NCBI GenBank assembly: GCA_022842685.1
Contig: JALHPC010000017.1
Coordinates: 1 to 54,307, forward strand
DNA length: 54,307 nucleotides
Source of the DNA: Candidatus Kapaibacterium sp.
GTDB taxonomy: Bacteria > Bacteroidota > Ignavibacteria > Kapaibacteriales > Kapaibacteriaceae
Direction of reading: 5' to 3'
Of the stretch, positions 35,254 through 43,427 are shown in pieces. The notes beneath the pieces are model-generated. The model saw only the letters and a program-made list of their open reading frames with translations. It made no database searches and was not told the DNA's origin. Within the stretch, counting starts at the first letter, position 1, and every line of letters begins with the position of its first letter. The position numbers and the translations under genes were made by a program.

Positions 35254-37861
35254 TTAGGGATTCTTTCAATTCGGTAATGGCCTGGAGGGCTTGGATTGGC
35301 GTCAGATTGTTCACGTCGAGTGCGCGAACGCGTTCGCGAAGGTCATCGTCAGCCACTTGAAACAGCGATATCTGCCCGGCTGCCGTCAAGCGTTCGCGTT
35401 CTGCGGCGGCTGTGCGGGATGCATCGCGCGGTACGCTGTGCCCTTCTTCGAGCTGCGCCAGAATGCGGGTTGCGCTTGCAACAACGCTTCGCGGCAACCC
35501 AGCCATGCGGGCTACATGAATGCCAAACGAGTGGTCGCTATGGCCCTCAACTACGCGGTGCGTGAATACGATGCTACCGGCTACCTCTTGAACTTCGACC
35601 TGCAGATTCTCGATTCGAGGGAACAATTGAGCCAACTCGGTAAGCTCGTGATAGTGCGTGGCAAACAGCGTTCGTGCGCCAATCACATCGTGGATGTACT
35701 CTGCAATAGCCCATGCAATGGATATACCGTCGAAGGTTGCGGTGCCCCTTCCTACCTCGTCTAGAAGCACAAGACTGCGCGACGTGGCGTTGTTGAGGAT
35801 GTTGGCGGCCTCTTGCATCTCGACAAGGAACGTACTCTCGCCGGCTAACAAATTGTCTTGAGCGCCAACACGAGTGAAGATTCGATCGGTTAGTGGTATA
35901 AGGGCCTCGGTAGCAGGCACGAAGCAGCCGATGTGGGCAAGGAAGGTAATGAGTCCTACTTGGCGTAGGTAGCTGGACTTACCCGACATGTTGGGGCCGG
36001 TGATGATGCCTATTTGCTTGGCGGCAGTATCGAGCACCACGTCATTGGCAACGTAGGACGTGCCAGCCGGAAGCACGCGCTCAATTACCGGATGACGGGC
36101 TCCCCGCAAAACCAGGGCGGTACCGTCATGTATAACGGGTTCGCAGTAGTCGCGTTCTACGGCGACGTTGGCAAAACTTGCTAGCGTGTCTGCAACGCCA
36201 ACAGCCTGAGCGGTGGCTTGCACTGTGGCACAGTGTTCGGCAATCTGACGCCGCAACTCGTCGAGAGCTGATGTTTCCAGTTCAACAAGGCGCGACTCTG
36301 CCGTAGAGATCTTGTGCTCAAGGTCACGAAGTTCATCCGTTACATACCGTTCAGCATTTGCAAGCGTCTGACGTCGTTGGTAGCGTTCTGGCACACGATT
36401 ACGATGGGCATTCGTGATTTCGATGTAGTATCCGAAGACACCTGTCGAACCAATCTTGAGCGTGGTAATGCCCGTGCTTTCGCGTTCGCGCTCTTGATAT
36501 TCGGCAATCCATCGTTTTCCGTTCATCAGGGCGTCGACAGTGGTGTCGATTTCGGCGTGATAGCCGGGTCGAAACATCCCGCCGGAACCGGCAACAAGGG
36601 ATGGCTCGTCGGCGAGTGCTCGCCGTAGCAGCTGTGCTAAGTTGGTGTGAGCGTCGACAGTAGACGAAAGAGCTTGGACGTCCGGCGACGCGGAGGTTTC
36701 TAGTGCGCGTCGTAGCTCAGGTATCCGCTCGAACCCAGCGCGCAGAGCGGCCAAGTCGCGCGACGTCGCACGATTCATGGCCACCTTGGTAATAAGTCGC
36801 TCAAGGTCGCCGATACCGGCAAGGGCTTCACGCACGGCGGAAAGCGCCGTTGGTTGATCGACGAGGCCTCGAACAACGCGGAGACGTTTTTCGATGCGTG
36901 TGGCCGAGACAAGTGGCGTTTGCAGCCATGATCGAAGCAGTCGGGCTCCCATAGGTGTCACCGTGTTATCGACTACGTGAACCAGTGCCCCTTGACCACC
37001 TTCGTTGGAGGAGGAGAGTATTTCGAGGTTGCGGCGTGTGGCCGCATCCAAGAGCATGGTTTCTTCGTGCCGAAAACGGCGAAGAGTTGTTATCTGACTT
37101 AGCGCTGTGCGCTGTGTTTGCGAAACATAGTGAAGCACAACACCGGCCGAAACCGCACCTGCAGTGGTTACTTCTAGCCCGAACCCTTTCAGCGTTGAGG
37201 TGTTGAAGTGGCGAAGCAGTGCGGTAGACGTAAACTCGGCATCATAATGCCAGGGATCGATGCCACAGATGGCTGGTGCAACGGGTAAACTATCGATGAG
37301 CGACTGCAGCTCTGCACGATGATCTTTATTGATGAGGATTTCGGCGGGCGCAAGCGACTCTAACACTGAACGCAACATCGCCATGGGAATATCGCCAGCA
37401 ACGAACATTCCTGTGGATACATCGGCATAGGCAAGGCCAGCAACATCAGACTTACCGGCAGGCATTGTAATGGCTGCAACCCACGTATTGCGGGAGTAAT
37501 CGAGTAGCTTATCGTATAGCACTACACCGGGCGTAACAACTTCGACGACGTCGCGACGGACAATTCCCTTGGCCTGCTTGGGGTCTTCGAGTTGTTCGCA
37601 GACGGCTACGCGATGTCCACCACGAACCAATCGAGGCAAGTACGTGTCGAGCTGATGATGAGGGAAACCGGCCAACGGCGTCTCGGCATCACCACCATTG
37701 TTGCGCTTCGTAAGCGTAATGCCGCACGCCTTTGCAGTAGCAATCGCATCATCGCCAAAGGTCTCGTAAAAGTCTCCCAGCCGGAACAGCAGGATGGTAT
37801 CGGGATGCTTGGCCTTTATTTGGCTGTATTGCCGCATGAGCGGCGTGTTCTTTTGCGCCAT
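35246..37861 (-). CDS. mutS: DNA mismatch repair protein MutS
   Basis: MutS recognises mismatches and small loops and uses ATP to recruit MutL. The 871-residue protein has the mismatch-binding domain with the F-Y-E motif (D-F-Y-E-T-F) near residue 33-38, connector, lever and clamp domains, and the ATPase domain with Walker A G-P-N-M-S-G-K-S and Walker B L-V-L-L-D-E-V-G-R-G-T. I start it at ATG 37859-37861 (M-A-Q-K-N-T-P-L-M). The TACCTTTG promoter element ends seven bases upstream. The open frame extends to 37903 but the extra residues lie across that promoter. The usual T-P-L-M-x-Q-Y opening is present. Confidence 0.97.
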   Translation of the reverse strand: MAQKNTPLMRQYSQIKAKHPDTILLFRLGDFYETFGDDAIATAKACGITLTKRNNGGDAETPLAGFPHHQLDTYLPRLVRGGHRVAVCEQLEDPKQAKGIVRRDVVEVVTPGVVLYDKLLDYSRNTWVAAITMPAGKSDVAGLAYADVSTGMFVAGDIPMAMLRSVLESLAPAEILINKDHRAELQSLIDSLPVAPAICGIDPWHYDAEFTSTALLRHFNTSTLKGFGLEVTTAGAVSAGVVLHYVSQTQRTALSQITTLRRFRHEETMLLDAATRRNLEILSSSNEGGQGALVHVVDNTVTPMGARLLRSWLQTPLVSATRIEKRLRVVRGLVDQPTALSAVREALAGIGDLERLITKVAMNRATSRDLAALRAGFERIPELRRALETSASPDVQALSSTVDAHTNLAQLLRRALADEPSLVAGSGGMFRPGYHAEIDTTVDALMNGKRWIAEYQERERESTGITTLKIGSTGVFGYYIEITNAHRNRVPERYQRRQTLANAERYVTDELRDLEHKISTAESRLVELETSALDELRRQIAEHCATVQATAQAVGVADTLASFANVAVERDYCEPVIHDGTALVLRGARHPVIERVLPAGTSYVANDVVLDTAAKQIGIITGPNMSGKSSYLRQVGLITFLAHIGCFVPATEALIPLTDRIFTRVGAQDNLLAGESTFLVEMQEAANILNNATSRSLVLLDEVGRGTATFDGISIAWAIAEYIHDVIGARTLFATHYHELTELAQLFPRIENLQVEVQEVAGSIVFTHRVVEGHSDHSFGIHVARMAGLPRSVVASATRILAQLEEGHSVPRDASRTAAAERERLTAAGQISLFQVADDDLRERVRALDVNNLTPIQALQAITELKESLNE

Positions 37862-37868
37862 GGAACAA

Positions 37869-37876
37869 CAAAGGTA
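37869..37876 (-). promoter_or_regulatory. -7 element of the mutS-hslO promoter
   Basis: A perfect TACCTTTG on the minus strand, seven bases before the ATG, predicts a leader of only about three bases. Confidence 0.55.
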
Positions 37877-37971
37877 AGGATTGTACATGACGCTGTAACC
37901 CATCGTTCATGGGGGCGTACACACGCCCCGTTCCAACAAGATTGACGTCCCACTAACACCGTTCTACCGCT

Positions 37972-38535
37972 ATGAACCACCTCATTCATACCATACGTGC
38001 CCTAGCCATGCTTGCAGTTTTTCCAGTGGCTATTGCAACTGCAATTGGGGCTGATACCGACCGACAAGCTACTCGTCAACATACATCACCCTCCGTCGAA
38101 CGCCGTGCCGTTGCCGTTTCGCCCAATTCCACCGTTCACATTCAAGTAGGTACGGGAACGCTCCGCATTCACACATGGATGCACGACCGAGTAAGCGCGA
38201 GTGTACAGGCAGCGTCGAGTTCGCAGTTGGATGTTGCAACAACGCAGGATGGAGCCGTCGTCGTAATTGATTCGCTTACTTCTGCTTCGGCCGTCGTTGA
38301 CGTGTACGTTCCAATCAATGCCCAACTATCGGTGTTTGTAGGCGACGGTGATGTGGTCGTGGATGGCCTCGCAGGCCGTACCGATGTACATGTGGGCCGA
38401 GGCAACATTCACCTGGCAAACGTGCGTGGTGAAATCGAAGCTCTTTCAGACCAAGGGACCGTCTTCAAACAGATCCGGAACGAATATGGCGAACTCGAAG
38501 ATGTCCCAGTTGGTGACGGTACAATTGCCAACTGA
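37972..38535 (+). CDS. Exported DUF4097-like (adhesin-type beta-helix) protein
   Basis: The 187-residue protein has a signal peptide (about 1-26, ending A-I-G-A). The rest shows short repeated strands such as V-H-I-Q-V-G-T-G-T-L-R-I-H-T-W, V-D-V-Y-V-P and V-F-V-G-D-G-D-V-V-V-D-G-L-A-G, followed by V-H-V-G-R-G-N-I-H-L-A-N-V-R-G. This is the pattern of DUF4097/putative auto-transporter-adhesin beta-helices. The function is unknown: such proteins are often exported or membrane-linked regulators in Bacteroidota. It is too short for a full autotransporter and has no membrane anchor. ATG 37972 has no good Shine-Dalgarno sequence. It is divergent from mutS and precedes the tRNA-Ser gene. Confidence 0.75.
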   Translation: MNHLIHTIRALAMLAVFPVAIATAIGADTDRQATRQHTSPSVERRAVAVSPNSTVHIQVGTGTLRIHTWMHDRVSASVQAASSSQLDVATTQDGAVVVIDSLTSASAVVDVYVPINAQLSVFVGDGDVVVDGLAGRTDVHVGRGNIHLANVRGEIEALSDQGTVFKQIRNEYGELEDVPVGDGTIAN

Positions 38536-38537
38536 TT

Positions 38538-38568
38538 CTTGCTAGGTTCCGGCCGCGTCGTATCTTCG
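38538..38568 (+). promoter_or_regulatory. Promoter of tRNA-Ser
   Basis: CTTG at 38538-38541, a 19-base spacer and TATCTTCG at 38561-38568 (one C from TAnnTTTG), 13 bases before the tRNA 5' end. Confidence 0.55.
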
Positions 38569-38581
38569 CAGTCTCCCTAAC

Positions 38582-38672
38582 GGAGAGGTGGCCGAGTGGC
38601 TGAAGGCAACGGTTTGCTAAACCGTCATAGTGGTTATCTCCGCTATCGAGGGTTCGAATCCCTCCCTCTCCG
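38582..38672 (+). tRNA. tRNA-Ser (anticodon GCT)
   Basis: The 91-base gene folds by eye to a full cloverleaf: acceptor stem GGAGAGG with CCTCTCC and discriminator G, D-arm GGCCGAGTGGCTGAAGGC, anticodon stem ACGGT/ACCGT with loop TTGCTAA (anticodon GCT, for AGC/AGU codons), a long class II variable arm (GTGGTTATCTCCGCTATC region), and T-arm GAGGG TTCGAAT CCCTC. The CCA end is not encoded. It is followed seven bases on by a GC-rich hairpin and then by smpB. Confidence 0.97.
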
Positions 38673-38678
38673 CAGCTG

Positions 38679-38717
38679 CGGCCCGCATCGTCGACACCGA
38701 CAGTGCGGGCCGTTCTC
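38679..38717 (+). terminator. Hairpin between tRNA-Ser and smpB (terminator-like)
   Basis: A perfect 9-bp stem, CGGCCCGCA (38679-38687) with TGCGGGCCG (38704-38712), is followed by TTCTCG. It would end the tRNA transcript but lies only 17 bases before the smpB ATG, so it may be leaky. The T-run is weak. Confidence 0.55.
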
Positions 38718-38728
38718 GTTCCAAGACC

Positions 38729-39196
38729 ATGGCAGACGCCGAAAGAACCATACGCACCATCGTCCGCAATCGCAAGGCCTTTCACGACTATGAAGTGCTC
38801 CAACGATTCGAGGCAGGCATTGCCCTAACCGGCACCGAGGTAAAAAGTCTCCGTGCCGGCAAGGTGTCGATTACCGATGCCTATGCAATGTTTCCGTCAA
38901 AATCGTCCAACGAATTGCAGCTCATTGGCTTGCACATCAACCCCTACGACTTTGGCAACAGAGAGAACCATATCTCCACAAGGCCGCGCAAACTGCTGCT
39001 TCATTCACATGAACTTCAAAAACTCCGGGTTGCAATCGAAGAAAAGGGCCTTACCATTGTACCATTAGAGATCTATTTCTCTGGTCCCTACGTCAAGGTC
39101 GAATTAGGCGTATGTCGTGGCAAGAAACTCCACGACAAGCGCCATGCAACCAAGGAACGCGATCAACAACGTGAAATTCGCCGATTGACCGACTAG
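38729..39196 (+). CDS. smpB: SsrA-binding protein SmpB
   Basis: SmpB carries tmRNA to stalled ribosomes for trans-translation. The 155 residues include N-R-K-A-F-H-D-Y, G-I-A-L-T-G-T-E-V-K-S-L-R, I-N-P-Y and the basic C-terminal K-K-L-H-D-K-R, typical of the family. ATG 38729 is chosen: the longer frame crosses the tRNA and hairpin. No ssrA gene was recognised in this window. tyrS follows after 4 bases. Confidence 0.95.
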   Translation: MADAERTIRTIVRNRKAFHDYEVLQRFEAGIALTGTEVKSLRAGKVSITDAYAMFPSKSSNELQLIGLHINPYDFGNRENHISTRPRKLLLHSHELQKLRVAIEEKGLTIVPLEIYFSGPYVKVELGVCRGKKLHDKRHATKERDQQREIRRLTD

Positions 39197-39200
39197 AACC

Positions 39201-40430
39201 ATGAGCTTTCCACCACTAAATGAACAGCTAGACGTTATTCGCCAGCACGCCGTTGATGTGTTGCCCGAAGACGAGCTAGCCCGCAAGATCGAACGGAGCA
39301 TTGCCACAGGCACTCCCCTGCGCGTGAAGCTGGGACTCGACCCTAGCCGCCCCGATATCCACATTGGCCACGCCGTCGTACTGCGCAAGTTGCGACAGTT
39401 TCAAGATCTCGGCCACGTGGCAGTGCTTATTGTTGGCGACTTTACCGCAATGATTGGCGACCCGACCGGTAAGTCGAAAACACGTCAGCCACTTACGTTA
39501 GAACAAACCCGCGAGAATGGTCAAACGTATGTCGAGCAGGCCGCTGCCGTCATCGACACCAACCCCAATCGTCTAGAGATTCGCCACAATTCTGAGTGGC
39601 TCGATGCCCTTTCGTTTCGCGATGTGATTTCGCTTGCCGCCAAATACACCGTTGCCCAGATTCTTGAGCGCGACGACTTTACCAAGCGCTATCGTGGTGG
39701 CGAGCCTATCAGTGTCCACGAATTCCTTTATCCCCTTTCCCAAGCCTACGACTCTGTTGCCATCCGTTCTGATATCGAGCTAGGGGGCACCGATCAAAAG
39801 TTCAACTTGATTGTAGGACGCGAGATTATGCGCGCCTACGGCCTCGAGCCGCAATGCGTGCTTACCATGCCTATCCTTGAAGGTCTCGACGGCGTTGAAA
39901 AAATGAGTAAATCGCTGAATAACTACATTGGTGTAACAGACTCGCCAACTACGATGTTCGGCCGAGCAATGTCGATACCTGATACGCTTATCGCGAGATA
40001 CCTACAGTACGGCGTCTTTGCGTCGGCCGCCGAAGTAGAACAGTGCTCAGCAGGTCTTGCCGACGGCTCGCTCCACCCACGAACGGCAAAGGTTGACGTA
40101 GCCCGTCGCATCGTGGCTACCTATCACGGGGACGAAGCCGGCACGGCTGCCTTCGAAGAATTTGAGCGGGTATTTGTCCGCAAGGACTTACCCGACGAGA
40201 TATCCAGTATGGCCATCGACGCCCCATTAGAAGGAATCAACGTTGTTGATTTGGTTCATGCTGTGGGCTTTGCTGCATCCAAGAGCGAAGCACGCCGTCT
40301 TGTGCAAGGTGGCGGTGTACAGATCGACGGCGCAAAAGTGGGAAGCATCGGCGATGTGATTGACCTATCGAGCGAGCGAGTGCTTCGCGTGGGCAAGCTA
40401 AAGTTCCTGCGTGTTGTGCGCAATGCCTGA
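39201..40430 (+). CDS. tyrS: Tyrosine--tRNA ligase
   Basis: TyrRS charges tRNA-Tyr. The 409-residue class I synthetase has H-I-G-H (54-57), K-M-S-K-S (about 234-238), the tyrosine-site D-S-V and Q-K-F segments (L-G-G-T-D-Q-K-F), and a C-terminal S4-like RNA-binding domain (about 345-409: K-S-E-A-R-R-L-V-Q-G-G-G-V). The HIGH form and length match the TyrZ-like subgroup. Its TGA overlaps the next ATG by one base. Confidence 0.96.
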   Translation: MSFPPLNEQLDVIRQHAVDVLPEDELARKIERSIATGTPLRVKLGLDPSRPDIHIGHAVVLRKLRQFQDLGHVAVLIVGDFTAMIGDPTGKSKTRQPLTLEQTRENGQTYVEQAAAVIDTNPNRLEIRHNSEWLDALSFRDVISLAAKYTVAQILERDDFTKRYRGGEPISVHEFLYPLSQAYDSVAIRSDIELGGTDQKFNLIVGREIMRAYGLEPQCVLTMPILEGLDGVEKMSKSLNNYIGVTDSPTTMFGRAMSIPDTLIARYLQYGVFASAAEVEQCSAGLADGSLHPRTAKVDVARRIVATYHGDEAGTAAFEEFERVFVRKDLPDEISSMAIDAPLEGINVVDLVHAVGFAASKSEARRLVQGGGVQIDGAKVGSIGDVIDLSSERVLRVGKLKFLRVVRNA

Positions 40431-41131
40431 TGGACGTTGAGGTTTCTGGGGCGGCACCTGGCGCCGAGAATATGGCGCGAGACATTGCCATGGCCAACGC
40501 CGTGCGGAACGGCAAAGGGCAAGCCATGATGCGGCTATACACGTGGCAGCCGTGGGCCGTTTCTCTAGGGCGCAACCAACCAGAATCGCATATCGATCAC
40601 GAAGCGCTGCGGCGCAAGGGCTTTGGGCTTGTACGACGTCCCACGGGTGGTAGGGCAGTGCTTCATGCAAACGAACTAACGTATTGTATTGTGACGCAAC
40701 GACAAGGCGTAGAAAGTGCTGCACGATTCTATGCTGACGTACACAACCGCCTACGGCAGGCATTGGCTTCGGTGGTTGGAACATCGCTTGTGTATCAGGA
40801 TGTACCCACCGACTTGCGTAAGCACTATGCGTCGTCTGGCCCCATGGGCGCTGCGTGTTTTTCTAGTAGCGCAATAAGCGAGATTATGTGGAACGGCCGC
40901 AAGGTGGTAGGTTCGGCTCAACACGTTGATACTGACGTTATTCTGCAACACGGCAGCATCCTGTGTGGCATGGGGCATGAGGAACTGGCAGACGTTCTGG
41001 TGCTACACGACGACAACCGCCAGGCGATACGCAAGGGAATCATCGATGGGTCGGCAACGCTTAGCGACGTAGCCGGAAGACCAATCGAACCTCGTGAGAT
41101 TATCGACTGCATCGTGGCCTGCTTTGTGTAG
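40430..41131 (+). CDS. Octanoyltransferase LipM-like (BPL/LPL catalytic domain)
   Basis: LipM-type enzymes move octanoate from acyl-ACP to the lipoyl domain (GcvH in some bacteria) before sulfur insertion. The 233-residue protein shows R-R-P-T-G-G-R-A-V-L-H (69-79), then candidate catalytic Cys143 in A-A-C-F, Lys158 in G-R-K-V-V-G-S-A-Q and L-Q-H-G-S-I-L. The Cys in a C-F-x motif and lack of the C-terminal lipoate-ligase domain favour LipM over LplA. Its ATG overlaps the tyrS stop (TGATG). The partner protein is not known. Confidence 0.82.
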   Translation: MDVEVSGAAPGAENMARDIAMANAVRNGKGQAMMRLYTWQPWAVSLGRNQPESHIDHEALRRKGFGLVRRPTGGRAVLHANELTYCIVTQRQGVESAARFYADVHNRLRQALASVVGTSLVYQDVPTDLRKHYASSGPMGAACFSSSAISEIMWNGRKVVGSAQHVDTDVILQHGSILCGMGHEELADVLVLHDDNRQAIRKGIIDGSATLSDVAGRPIEPREIIDCIVACFV

Positions 41132-41158
41132 GGCTGCAGCCATGGTCACAGACTCGAG

Positions 41159-41170
41159 CGTCTCGCCGGG
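41159..41170 (+). repeat. 12-base match to the REP hairpin I half
   Basis: CGTCTCGCCGGG is identical to part of hairpin I in the arrays at 48.6-49.9 kb and lies in a 142-base intergenic gap. The complementary half is not intact here (preceding bases read CTCGAG). It may be a decayed solitary copy or chance in GC-rich DNA. Confidence 0.3.
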
Positions 41171-41214
41171 TCGGTGGGTGTAGCCGTAAAAGCAGCAAAG
41201 CCAGGCAATTGTAG

Positions 41215-41222
41215 TAGATTTG
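41215..41222 (+). promoter_or_regulatory. -7 element of the FAD-oxidoreductase promoter
   Basis: TAGATTTG matches TAnnTTTG. It overlaps a spurious TTG start, while the true ATG with AAGGAG lies 52 bases on. Confidence 0.55.
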
Positions 41223-41273
41223 ACGCTGTTCTCGCAATCAACGAGTTACTCTGCACACTCCAAGGAGACTGGG

Positions 41274-43418
41274 ATGAGTTTACCACTACGTGGTCCAGAT
41301 GGATATTATCATCCATCGAATGAGTCGGAGATTATCGAACTGATTACTTATGCCCGAGCCAAGGGCATTACGATTCGGGTGCGTGGCAGCGGACACTCGG
41401 TGCCAGAAGCCATCTGCACGGATAATTTCCCCTATCCTGCCATCGTGGACTACGTTCCCGAGATTACCGACAACAACTACCCGGCTAACCTCGAACAGAT
41501 CGACGTCGATAACGGTCAGATCGACCTTATGCTCGACAAGATGAATAAGCTTACGTGGAGCGACGACGGCACGCTGGTTACAGCGCAGGCGGGATGCCAC
41601 TTGGGATACGACCCCTACGACCCCACGCAAACCTCCACGTACTTCAACAGCCTGTTCTATCAAATGGAACAGCGGAACCTTGCCGTACCCGACATGGGTG
41701 GCATTACCCACCAAACCGTTGGCGGCTTCTTGTCTACTGGCTCGTCTGGTGGCTCTACCACCTACAGTCTCGAGACCGCCATTTATGCCATTCGTTTTAT
41801 CGATGGCCTAGGCAACGTCAACGTTTGCTCGCGCCAAGAGAACCCCGATATGTTTGCCGCCGTAGCCGTTTCGATGGGCTTGCTGGGCATTATCACCGAA
41901 GTGACGTTTCAACCCATTCCCCGCTTCGACATCATTGGCGAGGAACACATTCGTCCAATCAGCGACTTTTCAACGTGGATTAATTTCTTTGGTCCAACCA
42001 AGGGTTCTGTGCTTGGCATCGAGGACTACTTCCGCACGACCGAATATTCACGCATGCTGTGGTGGCCACAAAAGAAGGTCAGTAAAATGACGGTCTGGCA
42101 GGCACGCCATATGAAGCCGGCCGACTATACCCCCGATCGCGTTCAACAGGTAGGTGGCAAAACCGTGCTCAAGGCGAAACCCTATCAGGAAATGACATGG
42201 GTGTTTGGCACTCCTACCACCTTCGAGGCCTTGGCCGATCTCTTCTACACTGGCCTTGCTATGTGGCCTGTTTGGCTCTTCACATTCATCAAAACATCGT
42301 GGCTGCGCCAATTTGTGCAAGGGGCAGTCGAGGCATTTTGGAATCGAGGCCTGCTGGCCATGATTCTCAATGCGTTTGTAACGACCGATAAACGTAATCC
42401 CGATGGCAGTTGGCAGCCGCAACAATTCTGGGACACCTGGTGGCGCGGCCTACCGATGGACAATCAAATGGACGATCGGCAAATGCCCGTTGTCTTCACA
42501 GAGTTATGGATACCACTCGAAAAAGCTGCCGACGTAATGACGGCACTCAAGAACTTCTACGACAATGGCGGCCTTCCGGCCACCTCTACGTTTTCGTGTG
42601 AGGTTTATGCCACCAAGGCAAGCGACTACTGGCTAAGTCCGGCCTATGGCACCGATGTTATTCGCATCGACGTATTCGTGTACGGAAAAAATCCTGGTGT
42701 GCCGTCGCAGTACTATCAACAGTTCTGGGAACTGCTCAAACCGTTCGGCTTCCGTGCTCACTGGGGTAAGTGGATGCCACCGTCCACAACTGCCGACAGG
42801 CAAGAATGGCTGCAGTATATCCAGCAGATGCACCCTCGATGGAACGACTTTATGGCCATGCGTGAAAAGCTGGATCCATCGCAGATTTTTGTGACGAACT
42901 ACTGGCGCTGGCACATGGGCATCGAAGGTGGTCCAACGCCAACCCCACCGTCACCCGTACAGCCGCTGCCGCCTGATGGCCCGAACGGCGCCCTCGTATA
43001 TGGCTGGAGCCAACACCGCTCGGCCCCATGGTATGTTTACGTTGCCCTTGGATTACTCGGCATTGCTATCTCTTACCCTATTGAGTTTATCTCATCGAAT
43101 GTGTTAGGAATTTTCACGTTCTCGTCGAAAGACCTCGAGCTTTTCATCATCGTTGTTCTTGGCTTATGTAGCGGCCTTACCGCTGCATTCCTCCGATGGT
43201 GGGGGCCCGTAGGCGGTATGGCCGTTACTCTGCTGGCCATTATCGCGGCTAATATTGTTAACGTCTTCCTAGGTCTTACCGGCTGGATATGGTCTTCGTA
43301 CGGCCCCATTCCCGGGTGGCTCGTTGGGACGTTGTTCGAAACAATGTGTGCCCTTGTCATTCCCGGCTTGTCATGGATGATTGGCAAGCGCCTATTTGCT
43401 TCGTATTGGCCAAGGTAG
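41274..43418 (+). CDS. Membrane-anchored FAD-binding (PCMH/VAO-type) oxidoreductase
   Basis: The 714-residue protein has an N-terminal PCMH-type FAD-binding domain (about 15-240) with P-S-N-E-S-E-I-I-E-L and I-R-V-R-G-S-G-H-S-V-P, and G-G-F-L-S-T-G-S-S-G-G-S. A C-terminal catalytic domain follows (to about 565) ending N-Y-W-R-W-H, like sugar-lactone/alcohol oxidases. A Pro-rich link (about 570-590) leads to four transmembrane helices (about 598-714), an unusual addition that would anchor it in the membrane. The substrate is unknown and no second oxidoreductase subunit is seen. The start is ATG 41274 because of a strong AAGGAG seven bases upstream, so the open frame to the TTG at 41220 is not used. 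The kinase/cyclase gene starts 10 bases after the stop. Confidence 0.85.
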   Translation: MSLPLRGPDGYYHPSNESEIIELITYARAKGITIRVRGSGHSVPEAICTDNFPYPAIVDYVPEITDNNYPANLEQIDVDNGQIDLMLDKMNKLTWSDDGTLVTAQAGCHLGYDPYDPTQTSTYFNSLFYQMEQRNLAVPDMGGITHQTVGGFLSTGSSGGSTTYSLETAIYAIRFIDGLGNVNVCSRQENPDMFAAVAVSMGLLGIITEVTFQPIPRFDIIGEEHIRPISDFSTWINFFGPTKGSVLGIEDYFRTTEYSRMLWWPQKKVSKMTVWQARHMKPADYTPDRVQQVGGKTVLKAKPYQEMTWVFGTPTTFEALADLFYTGLAMWPVWLFTFIKTSWLRQFVQGAVEAFWNRGLLAMILNAFVTTDKRNPDGSWQPQQFWDTWWRGLPMDNQMDDRQMPVVFTELWIPLEKAADVMTALKNFYDNGGLPATSTFSCEVYATKASDYWLSPAYGTDVIRIDVFVYGKNPGVPSQYYQQFWELLKPFGFRAHWGKWMPPSTTADRQEWLQYIQQMHPRWNDFMAMREKLDPSQIFVTNYWRWHMGIEGGPTPTPPSPVQPLPPDGPNGALVYGWSQHRSAPWYVYVALGLLGIAISYPIEFISSNVLGIFTFSSKDLELFIIVVLGLCSGLTAAFLRWWGPVGGMAVTLLAIIAANIVNVFLGLTGWIWSSYGPIPGWLVGTLFETMCALVIPGLSWMIGKRLFASYWPR

Positions 43419-43427
43419 CGCCACGCA

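Noticed and set aside
37862..37903. Longer N-terminus of MutS
   Set aside because: It would lie across the TACCTTTG promoter element. The shorter form has the family's usual start.
38673..39200. tmRNA (ssrA) next to smpB
   Set aside because: No tRNA-like ends or tag-coding segment could be found around smpB. Only tRNA-Ser is present.
41220..41273. Upstream TTG start of the FAD oxidoreductase
   Set aside because: The TTG is part of the TAGATTTG promoter element, and a strong AAGGAG precedes ATG 41274.
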